DNA of 23,039 nucleotides from UBA6614 sp002433235. Its GTDB lineage: Bacteria; Verrucomicrobiota; Verrucomicrobiia; Limisphaerales; UBA1100. A program made the position numbers and the translations under genes. Positions 1 to 7,783 of this stretch are shown here, one piece after another (the stretch's first letter is position 1; each line of letters begins with the position of its first letter). The notes below the pieces were generated by a model. It was not told where the DNA came from. It saw only the letters and a program-made list of their open reading frames with translations, and did no database searches. Where the stretch lies: the NCBI GenBank assembly GCA_002433235.1, contig DJHS01000096.1:1-23039 (forward strand), read 5' to 3'.

Positions 1-1407
1 AACGCCTACAACGCCAAGGGTGAATGGACCAACGGCCCGTTGCACGGCTACGTGTACCTCATGCGCAACAAGGGCACGACTGCCAAGCCCGAGTATGCCG
101 CGCCGGCCAAAGTGCAGGCGGGCGGCAAGCCAGTGGATGTGTACGGCCGGCCCTCGCCCAACTTCGCGGACTTCGATGGCGACGGCGATCTCGATCTGCT
201 CTGTGGCGAGTTTGTCGACAGCTTTACCTATTTTGAAAACACCGGCACGCGCAAGGCGCCCAAGTATGCCGCCGGCCGCAAGCTCAGGCATGGCGGCAAG
301 GTGTTGACAATGGAGCTGGAAATGATCCTGCCCAGTGCGGTGGATTGGGATGGCGACGGCGACATCGATCTGATCGTCGGCGATGAAGACGGCCGTGTGG
401 CGCTCGTGGAACACACGGGCAAGGTGCGCGATGGGCTACCGCAGTTTTTGCCGCCGGTATATTTTCAGCAGGAGGCAGATGAGGTGAAGTTTGGCGCGTT
501 GTCCACGCCGGTCGGTTTCGATTGGGACGGCGACGGCGATGAGGACATCATCTGTGGCAACACCGCCGGCCACATTGGTTTCATCGAAAACCTCAGCGGC
601 CCGAAAGTCGAACGCCCCAAATGGGCCGCGCCGCAATTACTAAAGGCTGGCGGCAAAACCCTCCGCATCATGGCCGGGCCGAATGGATCGATTCAGGGAC
701 CGTGCGAACGCAAGTGGGGTTACACCACACAGACCGTGGCCGACTGGGATCACGATGGGCTGCCCGATCTCGTCGTCAATTCCATCCTCGGCAAGGTCGT
801 TTGGTATCGCAACACCGGCACACGCAAAGCGCCCAAGCTTGCCGCCGCGCAACCTGTGGAAGTCGAATGGCCGCGCGGCCAACCTGCGCTTAAATGGGGC
901 TGGATGCGTCCCGAAGGCAAAGGACTGCTCACCCAATGGCGCACCACGCCGGTGGTGGTGGACTGGAACAAAGACGGCCTCAACGACCTGATCATGCTCG
1001 ATCACGAGGGCTACCTCACTCACTTGCCGCGTGCCCGTCGCGATGGCCGCTTGGTGCTCGACGCGCCTCAACGCATTTTCGAAACCCAAAAGCCCGGCTA
1101 TGTTCGATTAAACACCCGCACAGCCGGCGGCAGCGGTCGGCGCAAACTGTGCGTGGTCGACTGGGACGGCGACGGTCGTCTCGACGTTCTGGCCAACAGC
1201 CCCAATGCCGAGCTGTGGAAAAACGTTGGCTCCCGCGAAGGCATGACCCGACTTGTGCTTCAAGGCACCCTATTCAAACGCAATATTTCCAGCCATACCA
1301 CGAGCCCGACGATGGTCGATTGGAACGGCGATGGCGTGCCGGATTTGCTCGTCGGCGCGGAGGATGGGTTTCTCTATTACGGGCGCAACAAGCGAAGTGA
1401 GAAATGA
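1..1407 (+). CDS. FG-GAP/VCBS repeat protein, 5'-truncated by the window edge
   Basis: The reading frame is open from base 1, so the true start lies outside the window; 468 codons and the TGA stop are visible. Seven calcium-binding-type loops (D-x-D/N-x-D-G) begin near bases 169, 343, 520, 742, 961, 1159 and 1318. Each is followed by a hydrophobic strand such as DLLVGAEDG. This is the FG-GAP/VCBS repeat pattern, which in known proteins folds into a seven-bladed, Ca2+-stabilised propeller; seven loops would fit one complete propeller. Short repeats of the type NTGTRKAPK occur between loops. Such proteins are usually exported and act in adhesion or polymer binding, and in PVC bacteria they often accompany sulfatases. 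No enzyme motif is visible. The substrate and the N-terminal part are unknown. Confidence 0.85.
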   Translation, partial: NAYNAKGEWTNGPLHGYVYLMRNKGTTAKPEYAAPAKVQAGGKPVDVYGRPSPNFADFDGDGDLDLLCGEFVDSFTYFENTGTRKAPKYAAGRKLRHGGKVLTMELEMILPSAVDWDGDGDIDLIVGDEDGRVALVEHTGKVRDGLPQFLPPVYFQQEADEVKFGALSTPVGFDWDGDGDEDIICGNTAGHIGFIENLSGPKVERPKWAAPQLLKAGGKTLRIMAGPNGSIQGPCERKWGYTTQTVADWDHDGLPDLVVNSILGKVVWYRNTGTRKAPKLAAAQPVEVEWPRGQPALKWGWMRPEGKGLLTQWRTTPVVVDWNKDGLNDLIMLDHEGYLTHLPRARRDGRLVLDAPQRIFETQKPGYVRLNTRTAGGSGRRKLCVVDWDGDGRLDVLANSPNAELWKNVGSREGMTRLVLQGTLFKRNISSHTTSPTMVDWNGDGVPDLLVGAEDGFLYYGRNKRSEK

Positions 1408-1421
1408 ACGGAGATTGCCAC

Positions 1422-1459
1422 GATATTCAGGTTGTTTTTTTGAATTGATCCTGAATATC
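1422..1459. repeat. 10-bp perfect inverted repeat between convergent genes
   Basis: GATATTCAGG (1422-1431) and its exact reverse complement CCTGAATATC (1450-1459) flank an 18-base spacer that contains seven consecutive T. It lies 14 bases after the FG-GAP stop and 4 bases beyond the channel gene stop on the other strand. The position suits a shared transcription end. However, the T-run is in the loop and not after the stem, so it is not a textbook intrinsic terminator on either strand. It could instead be a protein-binding palindrome or an mRNA 3'-end-stabilising hairpin. Confidence 0.55.
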
Positions 1460-1463
1460 ACGC

Positions 1464-2312
1464 CTATCCTTGTTTGATGTCTCCCTTGTTCAAGGTTTCG
1501 CCGCAGGCGTGGCAGTGTTTGGCGTCGAGGCGATGGCCCTCGACACCGCAGTTGGGGCAGGCTCGGGTGTTAGGGGCATTGGGGCCGTCGATCTTGGCAA
1601 TCTCAGCAGACACAATCCCGGTTGGCACCGCAATGATGCTGTAGCCCATTATCATAACCATCGCCGCCAAGAATTGGCCCAGGGCGGTGCTTGGCGTAAT
1701 GTCGCCGTAACCCACCGTGGTCAACGTCACGATAGCCCAGTAGACGCTTTTGGGGATGCTTTCAAACCGCGGATTGTTCTCTCCTTCCACCAGATACATC
1801 ACCGCGCCGATGATGGTCACGAGGATAATTACTGCCAGTAGGAACACGGTGATTTTTGCATGACTGGCTCGAAGTGCGCGCATGATCACCCGCGCTCCTT
1901 GAACGTACGTAACGAGTTTTAAGATTCGGAAAATCCGCAATACCCGCAAGGCGCGCACGACCAGCAGGTATTCTGCCCCAGGGTAGATTGCGCTAATATA
2001 GGTCGGTAAAATGGCTAGCAAATCAATGATGCCGAAAAAACTCCGCGCATATCTGCCCGGGGCATCCACGGTCCACAATCGCAGTATGTATTCCACGGTG
2101 AACAAAATCGTGAACCCCCATTCCACCCCATTTAGCGTGTTTTCCCAATGGGCCATGCCGGGTACGGTGATGAGCATGACCACCACCACGCTGACGAGAA
2201 TGGCCACGATCAAAGACACGTCAAACACTTTGCCCGCAGGCGTGTCTGCCTCGTGGATGATCTTGCGCATGCGTTCACGCAATGCGGACGTGTCAGTGTT
2301 TGGTTGGGCCAT
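1464..2312 (-). CDS. Voltage-gated K+-channel-like ion transporter with C-terminal zinc ribbon
   Basis: This 282-residue inner-membrane protein has the six-helix layout of a Kv-type channel. S1 is about 28-50, S2 64-80, S3 91-109, S5 152-174 and S6 211-236. S4 (116-133) has arginines at every third position (R120, R123, R126, R129), the classical voltage sensor. The pore loop carries the K+ selectivity filter TTVGYGD at 198-204. The cytoplasmic tail has CPNC at 252-255 and CHAC at 267-270, a four-cysteine zinc-ribbon pattern; its role is unknown. The ATG at 2312 is the first usable start. GGAGG lies only one base from it, so initiation may use a poor or absent Shine-Dalgarno. It is downstream of and codirectional with the sulfatase, 90 bases away, and a possible promoter lies in that gap. 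K+ selectivity is predicted from the filter, not proven. Confidence 0.93.
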   Translation of the reverse strand: MAQPNTDTSALRERMRKIIHEADTPAGKVFDVSLIVAILVSVVVVMLITVPGMAHWENTLNGVEWGFTILFTVEYILRLWTVDAPGRYARSFFGIIDLLAILPTYISAIYPGAEYLLVVRALRVLRIFRILKLVTYVQGARVIMRALRASHAKITVFLLAVIILVTIIGAVMYLVEGENNPRFESIPKSVYWAIVTLTTVGYGDITPSTALGQFLAAMVMIMGYSIIAVPTGIVSAEIAKIDGPNAPNTRACPNCGVEGHRLDAKHCHACGETLNKGDIKQG

Positions 2313-2324
2313 GCCTCCGGCCCC

Positions 2325-2353
2325 TTTATAGTTGAAAGTTAGCGATAAAACAA
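2325..2353 (-). promoter_or_regulatory. Possible sigma70-like promoter for the channel gene
   Basis: On the minus strand TTGTTT (2348-2353) is followed after exactly 17 bases by TATAAA (2325-2330). The -10 matches consensus at five of six positions, the -35 at only three. The predicted transcript would start only a few bases before the ATG at 2312, giving an almost leaderless mRNA. That fits the badly spaced GGAGG but also weakens the promoter call. I see no terminator-like hairpin with a T-run in the rest of the 2313-2402 gap. Confidence 0.3.
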
Positions 2354-2402
2354 CCGGCTTTAAGGAGGCAACAAACTGGCGGCCGCCCCGGCAACCCCGC
2401 GC

Positions 2403-3878
2403 CTATTCGTATTTCCACTTCAACACCCATGGATCCTGAGTAGCTTCCTGAAATTTCTTCAACTTGGCCGTGTATTCTTCCAAGACCTTGGCAAATTGGG
2501 GGTCAGCAGCGAGGTTTTTGGATTCGTGGGGGTCGGCGCTAATGTCATACAGTTCGAATTTTGGCCGGTGGATGTACTCGCGCACGGTTCGTTTCCCGTA
2601 GGGGGCATCCATGCCCTTTTTCCATTGCGCCTGCCAGCTCGGCGCTGCCCAGAGGTCGCTGGCGAAGGGGTACGGCAGCGGGTGGGCGATGTTCCAGATG
2701 AGCTTGTACTTACGGTCGCGAATGACGCGCATGGGGTAGTACATTTGAATTTCGTGGAAGGTGTGGCTCGCGCCGATTTGATCCCAGCCCTCGGGATTCT
2801 TCTCAGCGAGAATCGGCAGGAACGACCGGCCGTGAAATTTGTACGGGCCCTTCTTGGTGCGGCGCCCGGCGGGCATGGTAGCCAGCTCGGCTTTGGCGGC
2901 GCCGGTCTCCGCATCGTAACCGCCAGCGAAGTCGAGCAGGGTTGGCACGATGTCCACGAAAGAGATCATCGCGTTGTTCGTATTTCCGCGTTCCTTTTGG
3001 TACGGGTTGCGCACGAGGAACGGCACTCGCAGGCCGCCTTCGTAGACGGTCGTCTTGCCGCCGGCAAAGGCCATGCCGTGATCGCTCGTAAACAGGATGA
3101 TCGTGTTGTCCCATTTGCCGTTTTTCTTGAGGATCTCCATCAGCCGTCCAAGTCCTTGGTCCACGCGCGAAGTACTTTGGTAATACTGCGCGAGCTCGGC
3201 GCGCGTTTCGGGCGTGTCCGGCAGAAACGGCGGCACGGTCACCTTGGCTGGATCATAAAACACTTCCTCCACACCGGGATACGCGCCCTTGTTGGGCTTG
3301 TTGCCGAAGCGGTCCGGCTGATGCTCCAATTCATTGGCGCGGCCGCCGCCGCGGTGCGGATCGCTGGTGGCGTAATACAAAAAGAACGGCTTGTCAGAAT
3401 CGGCCTTGATGAATTCCTCACAATTATTGGCCATCTCCACCGTGCTCCGGCTGTTGCCGGGGATTTTGGTTTCAAAGAAGTACACCTCCTCCGGCCCGTT
3501 GTGGTGTTTCCCGATGCGCGCGGTGCGATAGCCGGCTTTGGCCAGCAGTACCGGCAGCGTTTTCACCCACGGGAAGCTGCTGAATTTGTGATAACTGTGC
3601 AAGTGCCCGTAGTGGCCGTTGCGGTGATTGTGCAGTCCGCTGAGCACCACGCTGCGACTGGCACTGCAACTGGCGGTGGTGGCGAAGGCGTAGCGAAACA
3701 GCGTGCCGTCAGCGGCCAGCCGGTCGATGTTCGGCGTCATCGCCGTCATGTCGCCGTAGCAACCCATCGTGGGGCTGAGGTCATCGGCAATGATGACGAC
3801 GATGTTTTTCTCGGCAGCCGGGAGCGCCAAAGTCACGAGAGCCGTGAGAATCAAAAAAATTCGTTTTCCAAAAAGCAT
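2403..3878 (-). CDS. Exported S1-family sulfatase, N-sulfoglucosamine sulfohydrolase (sulfamidase)-like
   Basis: This 491-residue enzyme would hydrolyse sulfate esters or N-sulfate from a glycan. An N-terminal signal peptide (about 1-21, ending LALPA) indicates export. Metal-site residues are D32-D33 near the start and D266-H267 in FTSDHG. C71-S-A-S-R75 followed by G81 matches the sulfatase signature; C71 would be matured to formylglycine, and the third position is Ala where Pro is commoner. The stretches around NGHYGHLHSYHKF, IGKHHNGPE, SDPHRGG and DQGLGRLMEIL resemble mammalian SGSH by recall, which suggests N-sulfoglucosamine as substrate; that is inference. The frame extends to a TTG at 3944, but the ATG at 3878 directly precedes the signal peptide and is preferred. 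The C-terminus, ending KWKYE, looks complete. No anaerobic or FGE maturase is in the window. Confidence 0.92.
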   Translation of the reverse strand: MLFGKRIFLILTALVTLALPAAEKNIVVIIADDLSPTMGCYGDMTAMTPNIDRLAADGTLFRYAFATTASCSASRSVVLSGLHNHRNGHYGHLHSYHKFSSFPWVKTLPVLLAKAGYRTARIGKHHNGPEEVYFFETKIPGNSRSTVEMANNCEEFIKADSDKPFFLYYATSDPHRGGGRANELEHQPDRFGNKPNKGAYPGVEEVFYDPAKVTVPPFLPDTPETRAELAQYYQSTSRVDQGLGRLMEILKKNGKWDNTIILFTSDHGMAFAGGKTTVYEGGLRVPFLVRNPYQKERGNTNNAMISFVDIVPTLLDFAGGYDAETGAAKAELATMPAGRRTKKGPYKFHGRSFLPILAEKNPEGWDQIGASHTFHEIQMYYPMRVIRDRKYKLIWNIAHPLPYPFASDLWAAPSWQAQWKKGMDAPYGKRTVREYIHRPKFELYDISADPHESKNLAADPQFAKVLEEYTAKLKKFQEATQDPWVLKWKYE

Positions 3879-3969
3879 ATCGAAAAGATTTTCGCCGTGT
3901 GGGAATTGCTTGGCCAATATGCGCTCAAAGGTAGCCCGGCGCAATGATATCCGGTGTCATTTTACAAAC

Positions 3970-3993
3970 CGCCAAGGCGCGAAGACGCCAAGG
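3970..3993. repeat. 8-base-periodic intergenic repeat (CGCCAAGG type)
   Basis: Three consecutive octamers, CGCCAAGG, CGCGAAGA and CGCCAAGG, lie immediately past the stop of the haem-protein gene. On the minus strand this reads CCTTGGCG-TCTTCGCG-CCTTGGCG. I recall very similar CTTGGCG-type octamer repeats between genes in many environmental bacterial genomes, but have not searched here. It is not coding in either neighbouring gene: the sulfatase ATG is at 3878 and the haem-gene stop at 3995. No stem-loop is evident. The function is unknown. Confidence 0.6.
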
Positions 3994-3994
3994 A

Positions 3995-6784
3995 TTACTT
4001 TTTCAAGAATGCCAGTAGGTCGGCCAGTTCCTGCTTGGTCATCGTTTTCTCGAGGAGGTCGGGCATGAGCGAAATGGTGCTGGCGCGGATGGCTTTGATT
4101 TCTTTGCGGGCGATGGTCTTCGATAAACCGAGCGGGAGCTTGAGGGTGATTTGCAACGGGGTATCGGCGGCGAGGAGGCCGGCGAAGGTTTCGGTTTCGT
4201 TGGTGTCCACCTCGTACATTGTGTACTGCGGGTAAACTTCCTTGTTCGGCACGATGATGTGCAGCAGCAGGGCTTCGGCGGGTTGGTTGCGCAGGCCTGT
4301 GAGGTCGGGGCCGACGGCGTGGCCTTGCGTGCCGTGACGATGGCAGGTGGCGCAGGCGCGGGTGAAAATCTTGGCGCCGTTGGCGGCGTCGCCTTTCAAT
4401 TTCAAAACCGGCTTGGCGGCTTCGAAAGCTTTCATGCGGTCGCCGCCGGTGTGTTTGGCGAAGAGTTGCTTGGCGCGGGCGCCGGCGGTCTTGTGGCGCT
4501 CGAGGGTTTTGCGGCGGGCGGGTGTGATGGCGTGGACGGGCACGGTACCTTTCTCGAGGGCGTCAATCAGTACGGGGTGATGCAGGGCGCTGCGGGTGAT
4601 GATGCCGAGGACAGCCTCGCGCACGGTGGGGCTGAAGCTGCCCCACGCCTTGGGCGCCAACAGGGCTTGGCTGACTTTCGCGTCGTTGAGGTTGCCGAGC
4701 GCCTGCACGGCGGCGGCTTGGATATCGGGCGTGCGCAGGGCGATGTCCACCAAATCTTCGCGCGGCAACAGCAGGCGCAGTAAGGCATCACCGGCGAAAC
4801 CGAAGTCGGTGTTGCCCATTAGCTCAATGGCGGCGAAACGGCGCGGCAGGGAGATGCCGGCCTCGACGGAGTTGCGCGCGGAGCGCAGGGTGGACTTGAT
4901 GGTGAAGTCCGCCACCACATCCGGTGGCAGTTTGTTGGCCTCGTACTTTGCCTTGATTTCGGCGGGCGTGAGCTTTGAGGTGAGCGGAATGAAGTTGCGC
5001 AGCGGATGCGCGTCAGGATGGGTGGCCGAGAGCTTCACGCCTTTCTTTTTCGCGCCTAGGATCAGGCCATTCAGAAATGCGGCGCGTTCCCAAACGGAAA
5101 TGCGGATGGGTTCCTTGCGCAGCTCGGGCTGGGCCATTTGCGTGCCGAGATTCCAGAAATGAATCATCTGCGCCGGCGTGCAATCCTGCGCGACGATGCT
5201 GCCGAGCTCTTTCATCGTCGCGAGGTAACTCTGCTGGACGGCGCCGTTCTTGATCGGGCGCGTGGTGCGGATGTGATCAAGCACCGGCACGGCATCCCCT
5301 TTGCCCAGCGCATTGAACACCGCCGCGCGCAGCCATTTGTCGTCGGCATCCTTCATCAACGCGGCCGCCAGCGCGTTGGCTTTGTCGGGGTGTTTTTGTT
5401 TGGCGAGTTGCAGCGCGGCGAGGAAGCGGGCGTTGGCGTCGTTGGACCGCGTCTGCTCTAGAAGCGTCTTCACCGGCGTCTTGGGAAATCGGCCCTGGCG
5501 GATGGCGAGGTTTTGCCGAGCGGCGGCGGCTTGAGCGGCGGTGATCTTGGGCGGCGCTGGGGTGTTCAGCTTGATGCGCCAAATGCGGCCATGCTTCGTG
5601 CCGGCTTTGAAGGGGAGTTTGCCGCGGATGGCCTCGGGCAGGTAACGGGGGTGATCAATGTATTGGCGGACCATGTCGCAAACGTACAACGCGCCATCGG
5701 GGCCGATGGTGGCGTGGACGGGGCGGAACCATTGATCGGGCGTGGCGAGGAAATCCTTGCCGGGCGTGGGGTGCGCGGCGGTGAAGGTGGCGCCGGCGGG
5801 CGTGAGCACTTGGCGTTGCACGAGATTTTGTGCGGGCTCACAAATGAAGGCGTCGCGTCCGCGGATGATGATGCCGCTGGCGCTGGTGTAGGTGCCGGCG
5901 TGTTGGCGGCTGATGAGGCTGGGGATGTAACTGGCGGCGGTGGTGTCGGGGCTGAGGGGATACACCTTGGCGGCAACGGGCACGACGTTCTCGACCGTGT
6001 CGGTGAAGGGATAATGCGGATTGCTCCCCAGCAGTCCGGGCGCGACGACCACGTGCATGAGCGGATTGCGGTTGCTGGAGACGAAGCGGTTGCCGGCGGC
6101 ATCAAAGCATTGGCCGAACTGGCCGACGCCGGCGAGCGGTTCATAAACAAACGTCTCCGGATGAAACCGGCCATCCTGCCGTTTGGACACCGCCGCTTTG
6201 CGCTTGGGATGCAGCGGGCTGGTGACGCTCGCATCGGAGAGGCCGCTGGTGACGTACACCCAGCCATCGGGCCCGAGCGTGGGACTGGCGACGCGCAGTT
6301 GTTCGCTGCTGCTCTTGGTGCCGAAACCGGTGAGCACCACGCGCCGCAAATCTGCTTTGCCATCGCCGGTCGTGTCTTTCAGATACCAAATATCCGGCGC
6401 GCAAGTGACGAACACGCCGCCTTTCCACGGCAGGATGCCATTGGGAAAGGTGAAGCCTTCGGCAAAGGTCGTGCGCTTCTCAAACTGCCCGTCACCATCG
6501 GCATCCTCCAGCAAGGCGATGCGCCCGAGCTTCGGCGCCTCTTTGCCCTTTCCATCCTTGGCGGGCAGGAACGGATAGCCGAGGCTTTCCACCACCAGCA
6601 TCCGTCCCTCGGCATCAAAACACATCGCCACCGGATCGCGCAGTTGCGGCTCAGCGGCGGCTATTTCAATCTTCGCGCCCTTTTCGATCTGAAACAGCTT
6701 CAAAGATTGCGTCACCGAAGGCGGTCCCTCCAAGGCGAAGCTCAACACTGGAAACAGGCAGACCCAAGCAAGCTGACAGCGCAT
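3995..6784 (-). CDS. PVC-type exported dehydrogenase-like protein: propeller, HEAT region and C-terminal haem-binding domain
   Basis: The 929-residue protein begins with a signal peptide (MRCQLAWVCLFPVLSFA). Residues about 25-390 form a propeller-like domain of the putative membrane-bound dehydrogenase type; it carries short motifs such as LGPDGWVYVTSG and IGPDGALYVCDM. A helical, alanine/leucine-rich stretch (about 400-750) looks like HEAT-type repeats. The C-terminal domain carries one c-type haem site, C811-A-T-C-H815, followed by VGPDLTGL. M907 in SLMPD is the probable sixth haem ligand. This order is that of the Pirellula/Verrucomicrobium-type haem-binding proteins, which are common in PVC genomes and lack a proven substrate. 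An upstream GTG at 6865 would add 27 residues before the signal peptide, so the ATG at 6784 was chosen. It is divergently arranged with the IolI-like gene, 128 bases away, and likely oxidises a sugar or polyol in the periplasm. Confidence 0.9.
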   Translation of the reverse strand: MRCQLAWVCLFPVLSFALEGPPSVTQSLKLFQIEKGAKIEIAAAEPQLRDPVAMCFDAEGRMLVVESLGYPFLPAKDGKGKEAPKLGRIALLEDADGDGQFEKRTTFAEGFTFPNGILPWKGGVFVTCAPDIWYLKDTTGDGKADLRRVVLTGFGTKSSSEQLRVASPTLGPDGWVYVTSGLSDASVTSPLHPKRKAAVSKRQDGRFHPETFVYEPLAGVGQFGQCFDAAGNRFVSSNRNPLMHVVVAPGLLGSNPHYPFTDTVENVVPVAAKVYPLSPDTTAASYIPSLISRQHAGTYTSASGIIIRGRDAFICEPAQNLVQRQVLTPAGATFTAAHPTPGKDFLATPDQWFRPVHATIGPDGALYVCDMVRQYIDHPRYLPEAIRGKLPFKAGTKHGRIWRIKLNTPAPPKITAAQAAAARQNLAIRQGRFPKTPVKTLLEQTRSNDANARFLAALQLAKQKHPDKANALAAALMKDADDKWLRAAVFNALGKGDAVPVLDHIRTTRPIKNGAVQQSYLATMKELGSIVAQDCTPAQMIHFWNLGTQMAQPELRKEPIRISVWERAAFLNGLILGAKKKGVKLSATHPDAHPLRNFIPLTSKLTPAEIKAKYEANKLPPDVVADFTIKSTLRSARNSVEAGISLPRRFAAIELMGNTDFGFAGDALLRLLLPREDLVDIALRTPDIQAAAVQALGNLNDAKVSQALLAPKAWGSFSPTVREAVLGIITRSALHHPVLIDALEKGTVPVHAITPARRKTLERHKTAGARAKQLFAKHTGGDRMKAFEAAKPVLKLKGDAANGAKIFTRACATCHRHGTQGHAVGPDLTGLRNQPAEALLLHIIVPNKEVYPQYTMYEVDTNETETFAGLLAADTPLQITLKLPLGLSKTIARKEIKAIRASTISLMPDLLEKTMTKQELADLLAFLKK

Positions 6785-6912
6785 GAGTGGATGATAATGA
6801 GGTGCCCATGTTTGGCAAGCCATCGGCTCCACATGAAAGTCGCCGACAAATTGGATGCACGCCACCTCTCCTGAGAGCTTGCGTTTGATCTGTGCATTCG
6901 CAAACTCGCGCC

Positions 6913-7719
6913 GTGAAATTTTGCCTGAATACCAGCACCATCAAGCCGCAGCCGTTGTTGCGCAAAATCCATCTCGCCGGACAGGCCGGTTACGACGGGA
7001 TCGAACTTTGGATTAACGACCTCTACGACCATGTGGGTCGGGGAGGTGAGGTGGCCGAGGTGGAGAAGGCCTTGGCGGACAATGGCTTGATCGTACCCAG
7101 CGTCATTGCAATTCGCCAATGGGGTGACATGGATGGCTGGGAATATGAACTTGTGAAAGACGAGGCCCGGCGGAGGTTTGCACTAGGGGCGCGACTGGGA
7201 GCGCCTTACATCGTGGCCACGCCACCTCTGGAAGTGGCGCGGCAGGATCATTTGCCGGGACGCTATCGCGACCTCCTAGCCATCGGCCGCGAAGAGGGCA
7301 TCCGGCCAACCTTTGAATACATCAGTTTCTTCAAGAGCGTTTACAATTTGCCCGACGCATGGCGCATTGTGCAGGAGGCGGATGATCCCGACTCCACGAT
7401 CATTCTCGATGCCTTCCACAACTGGAACAGTCACTCGACCCTCGATGATCTCCGGGCCATTCCTGTGGAGAAAATCAGCCATTATCACATTGATGATGCC
7501 GCCCCGGACAAGGCGCCGGCCACACAAAAAGATCCCGACCGCGTAATGCTGGGCGAGGGGCAGATTGACCTGACGGCGGAGATTTCCATTCTCAAGGAAA
7601 AGGGCTACGACCAGACCATGAGCCTCGAGCTGTTCAACGCAGCGCTTTGGGAGGCAGACCCGCTGGAAGTCATTACCACCGGCCTGGAACGCATGAAATC
7701 CCTCTGGAACACGGATTAG
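6913..7719 (+). CDS. IolI-like sugar isomerase/epimerase (xylose-isomerase-like TIM barrel)
   Basis: The 268-residue cytoplasmic protein belongs to the AP-endonuclease-2/xylose-isomerase-like TIM-barrel superfamily. Predicted metal ligands are E135, D166, H192 and E239. Their spacing almost equals that recalled for Bacillus IolI (E142, D174, H200, E246). The segments LDAFH, HYHIDD and MSLELF also resemble IolI, the 2-keto-myo-inositol isomerase. Inositol itself is not certain, because the family acts on many keto sugars. Two GTG starts are in frame: 6892 and 6913. The later one gives the family-typical N-terminus (M)KFCLNTSTI and is preferred; neither has a strong Shine-Dalgarno. The 128-base gap to the divergent haem-protein gene should hold both promoters, but I could not pick a convincing one. 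The neighbour suggests that a product of periplasmic oxidation may be processed here; that is inference. Confidence 0.85.
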   Translation: MKFCLNTSTIKPQPLLRKIHLAGQAGYDGIELWINDLYDHVGRGGEVAEVEKALADNGLIVPSVIAIRQWGDMDGWEYELVKDEARRRFALGARLGAPYIVATPPLEVARQDHLPGRYRDLLAIGREEGIRPTFEYISFFKSVYNLPDAWRIVQEADDPDSTIILDAFHNWNSHSTLDDLRAIPVEKISHYHIDDAAPDKAPATQKDPDRVMLGEGQIDLTAEISILKEKGYDQTMSLELFNAALWEADPLEVITTGLERMKSLWNTD

Positions 7720-7762
7720 CAACTGGCGCGCACGTTGCAGAGCGTCCTTGAAACCCCGTCCC

Positions 7763-7778
7763 GAGTCTGGGCAGACTC
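7763..7778 (+). promoter_or_regulatory. Small hairpin just upstream of a start codon
   Basis: GAGTCT (7763-7768) and AGACTC (7773-7778) form a perfect 6-bp stem with a four-base loop GGGC. The stem ends 5 bases before the ATG at 7784, exactly where a ribosome-binding site would be. There is no T-run after it, so it is not an intrinsic terminator. It may limit or tune translation of the next gene, or be chance. Confidence 0.35.
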
Positions 7779-7783
7779 CGCGC

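Noticed and set aside
2366..2400. GC-rich stretch with a GGCGGCCGCC palindrome after the sulfatase as a possible terminator
   Set aside because: The palindrome has no loop and no T-run follows it on the minus strand.
3879..3944. N-terminal extension of the sulfatase from a TTG start
   Set aside because: It would put 22 charged residues before a well-formed signal peptide; the ATG at 3878 starts exactly at that peptide.
2496..3947. Long plus-strand open frame (483 codons) opposite the sulfatase
   Set aside because: It is antisense to a clear sulfatase with a complete active-site signature. Its product has no recognisable motif and an Ala/Val/Arg/Gly-rich composition typical of the complement of a GC-rich gene.
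6785..6865. N-terminal extension of the haem protein from a GTG start
   Set aside because: It would bury the signal peptide at residue 28. The ATG at 6784 places it at the N-terminus.
5513..6874. Long plus-strand open frame (453 codons) opposite the haem protein
   Set aside because: Gly/Ala-rich shadow of the haem-protein gene, with no domain signature. The minus-strand product has a signal peptide, propeller motifs and a haem site.
6785..6912. Divergent promoter region between the haem protein and the IolI-like gene
   Set aside because: Promoters are expected here, but no -35/-10 pair on either strand was convincing, so none is annotated.
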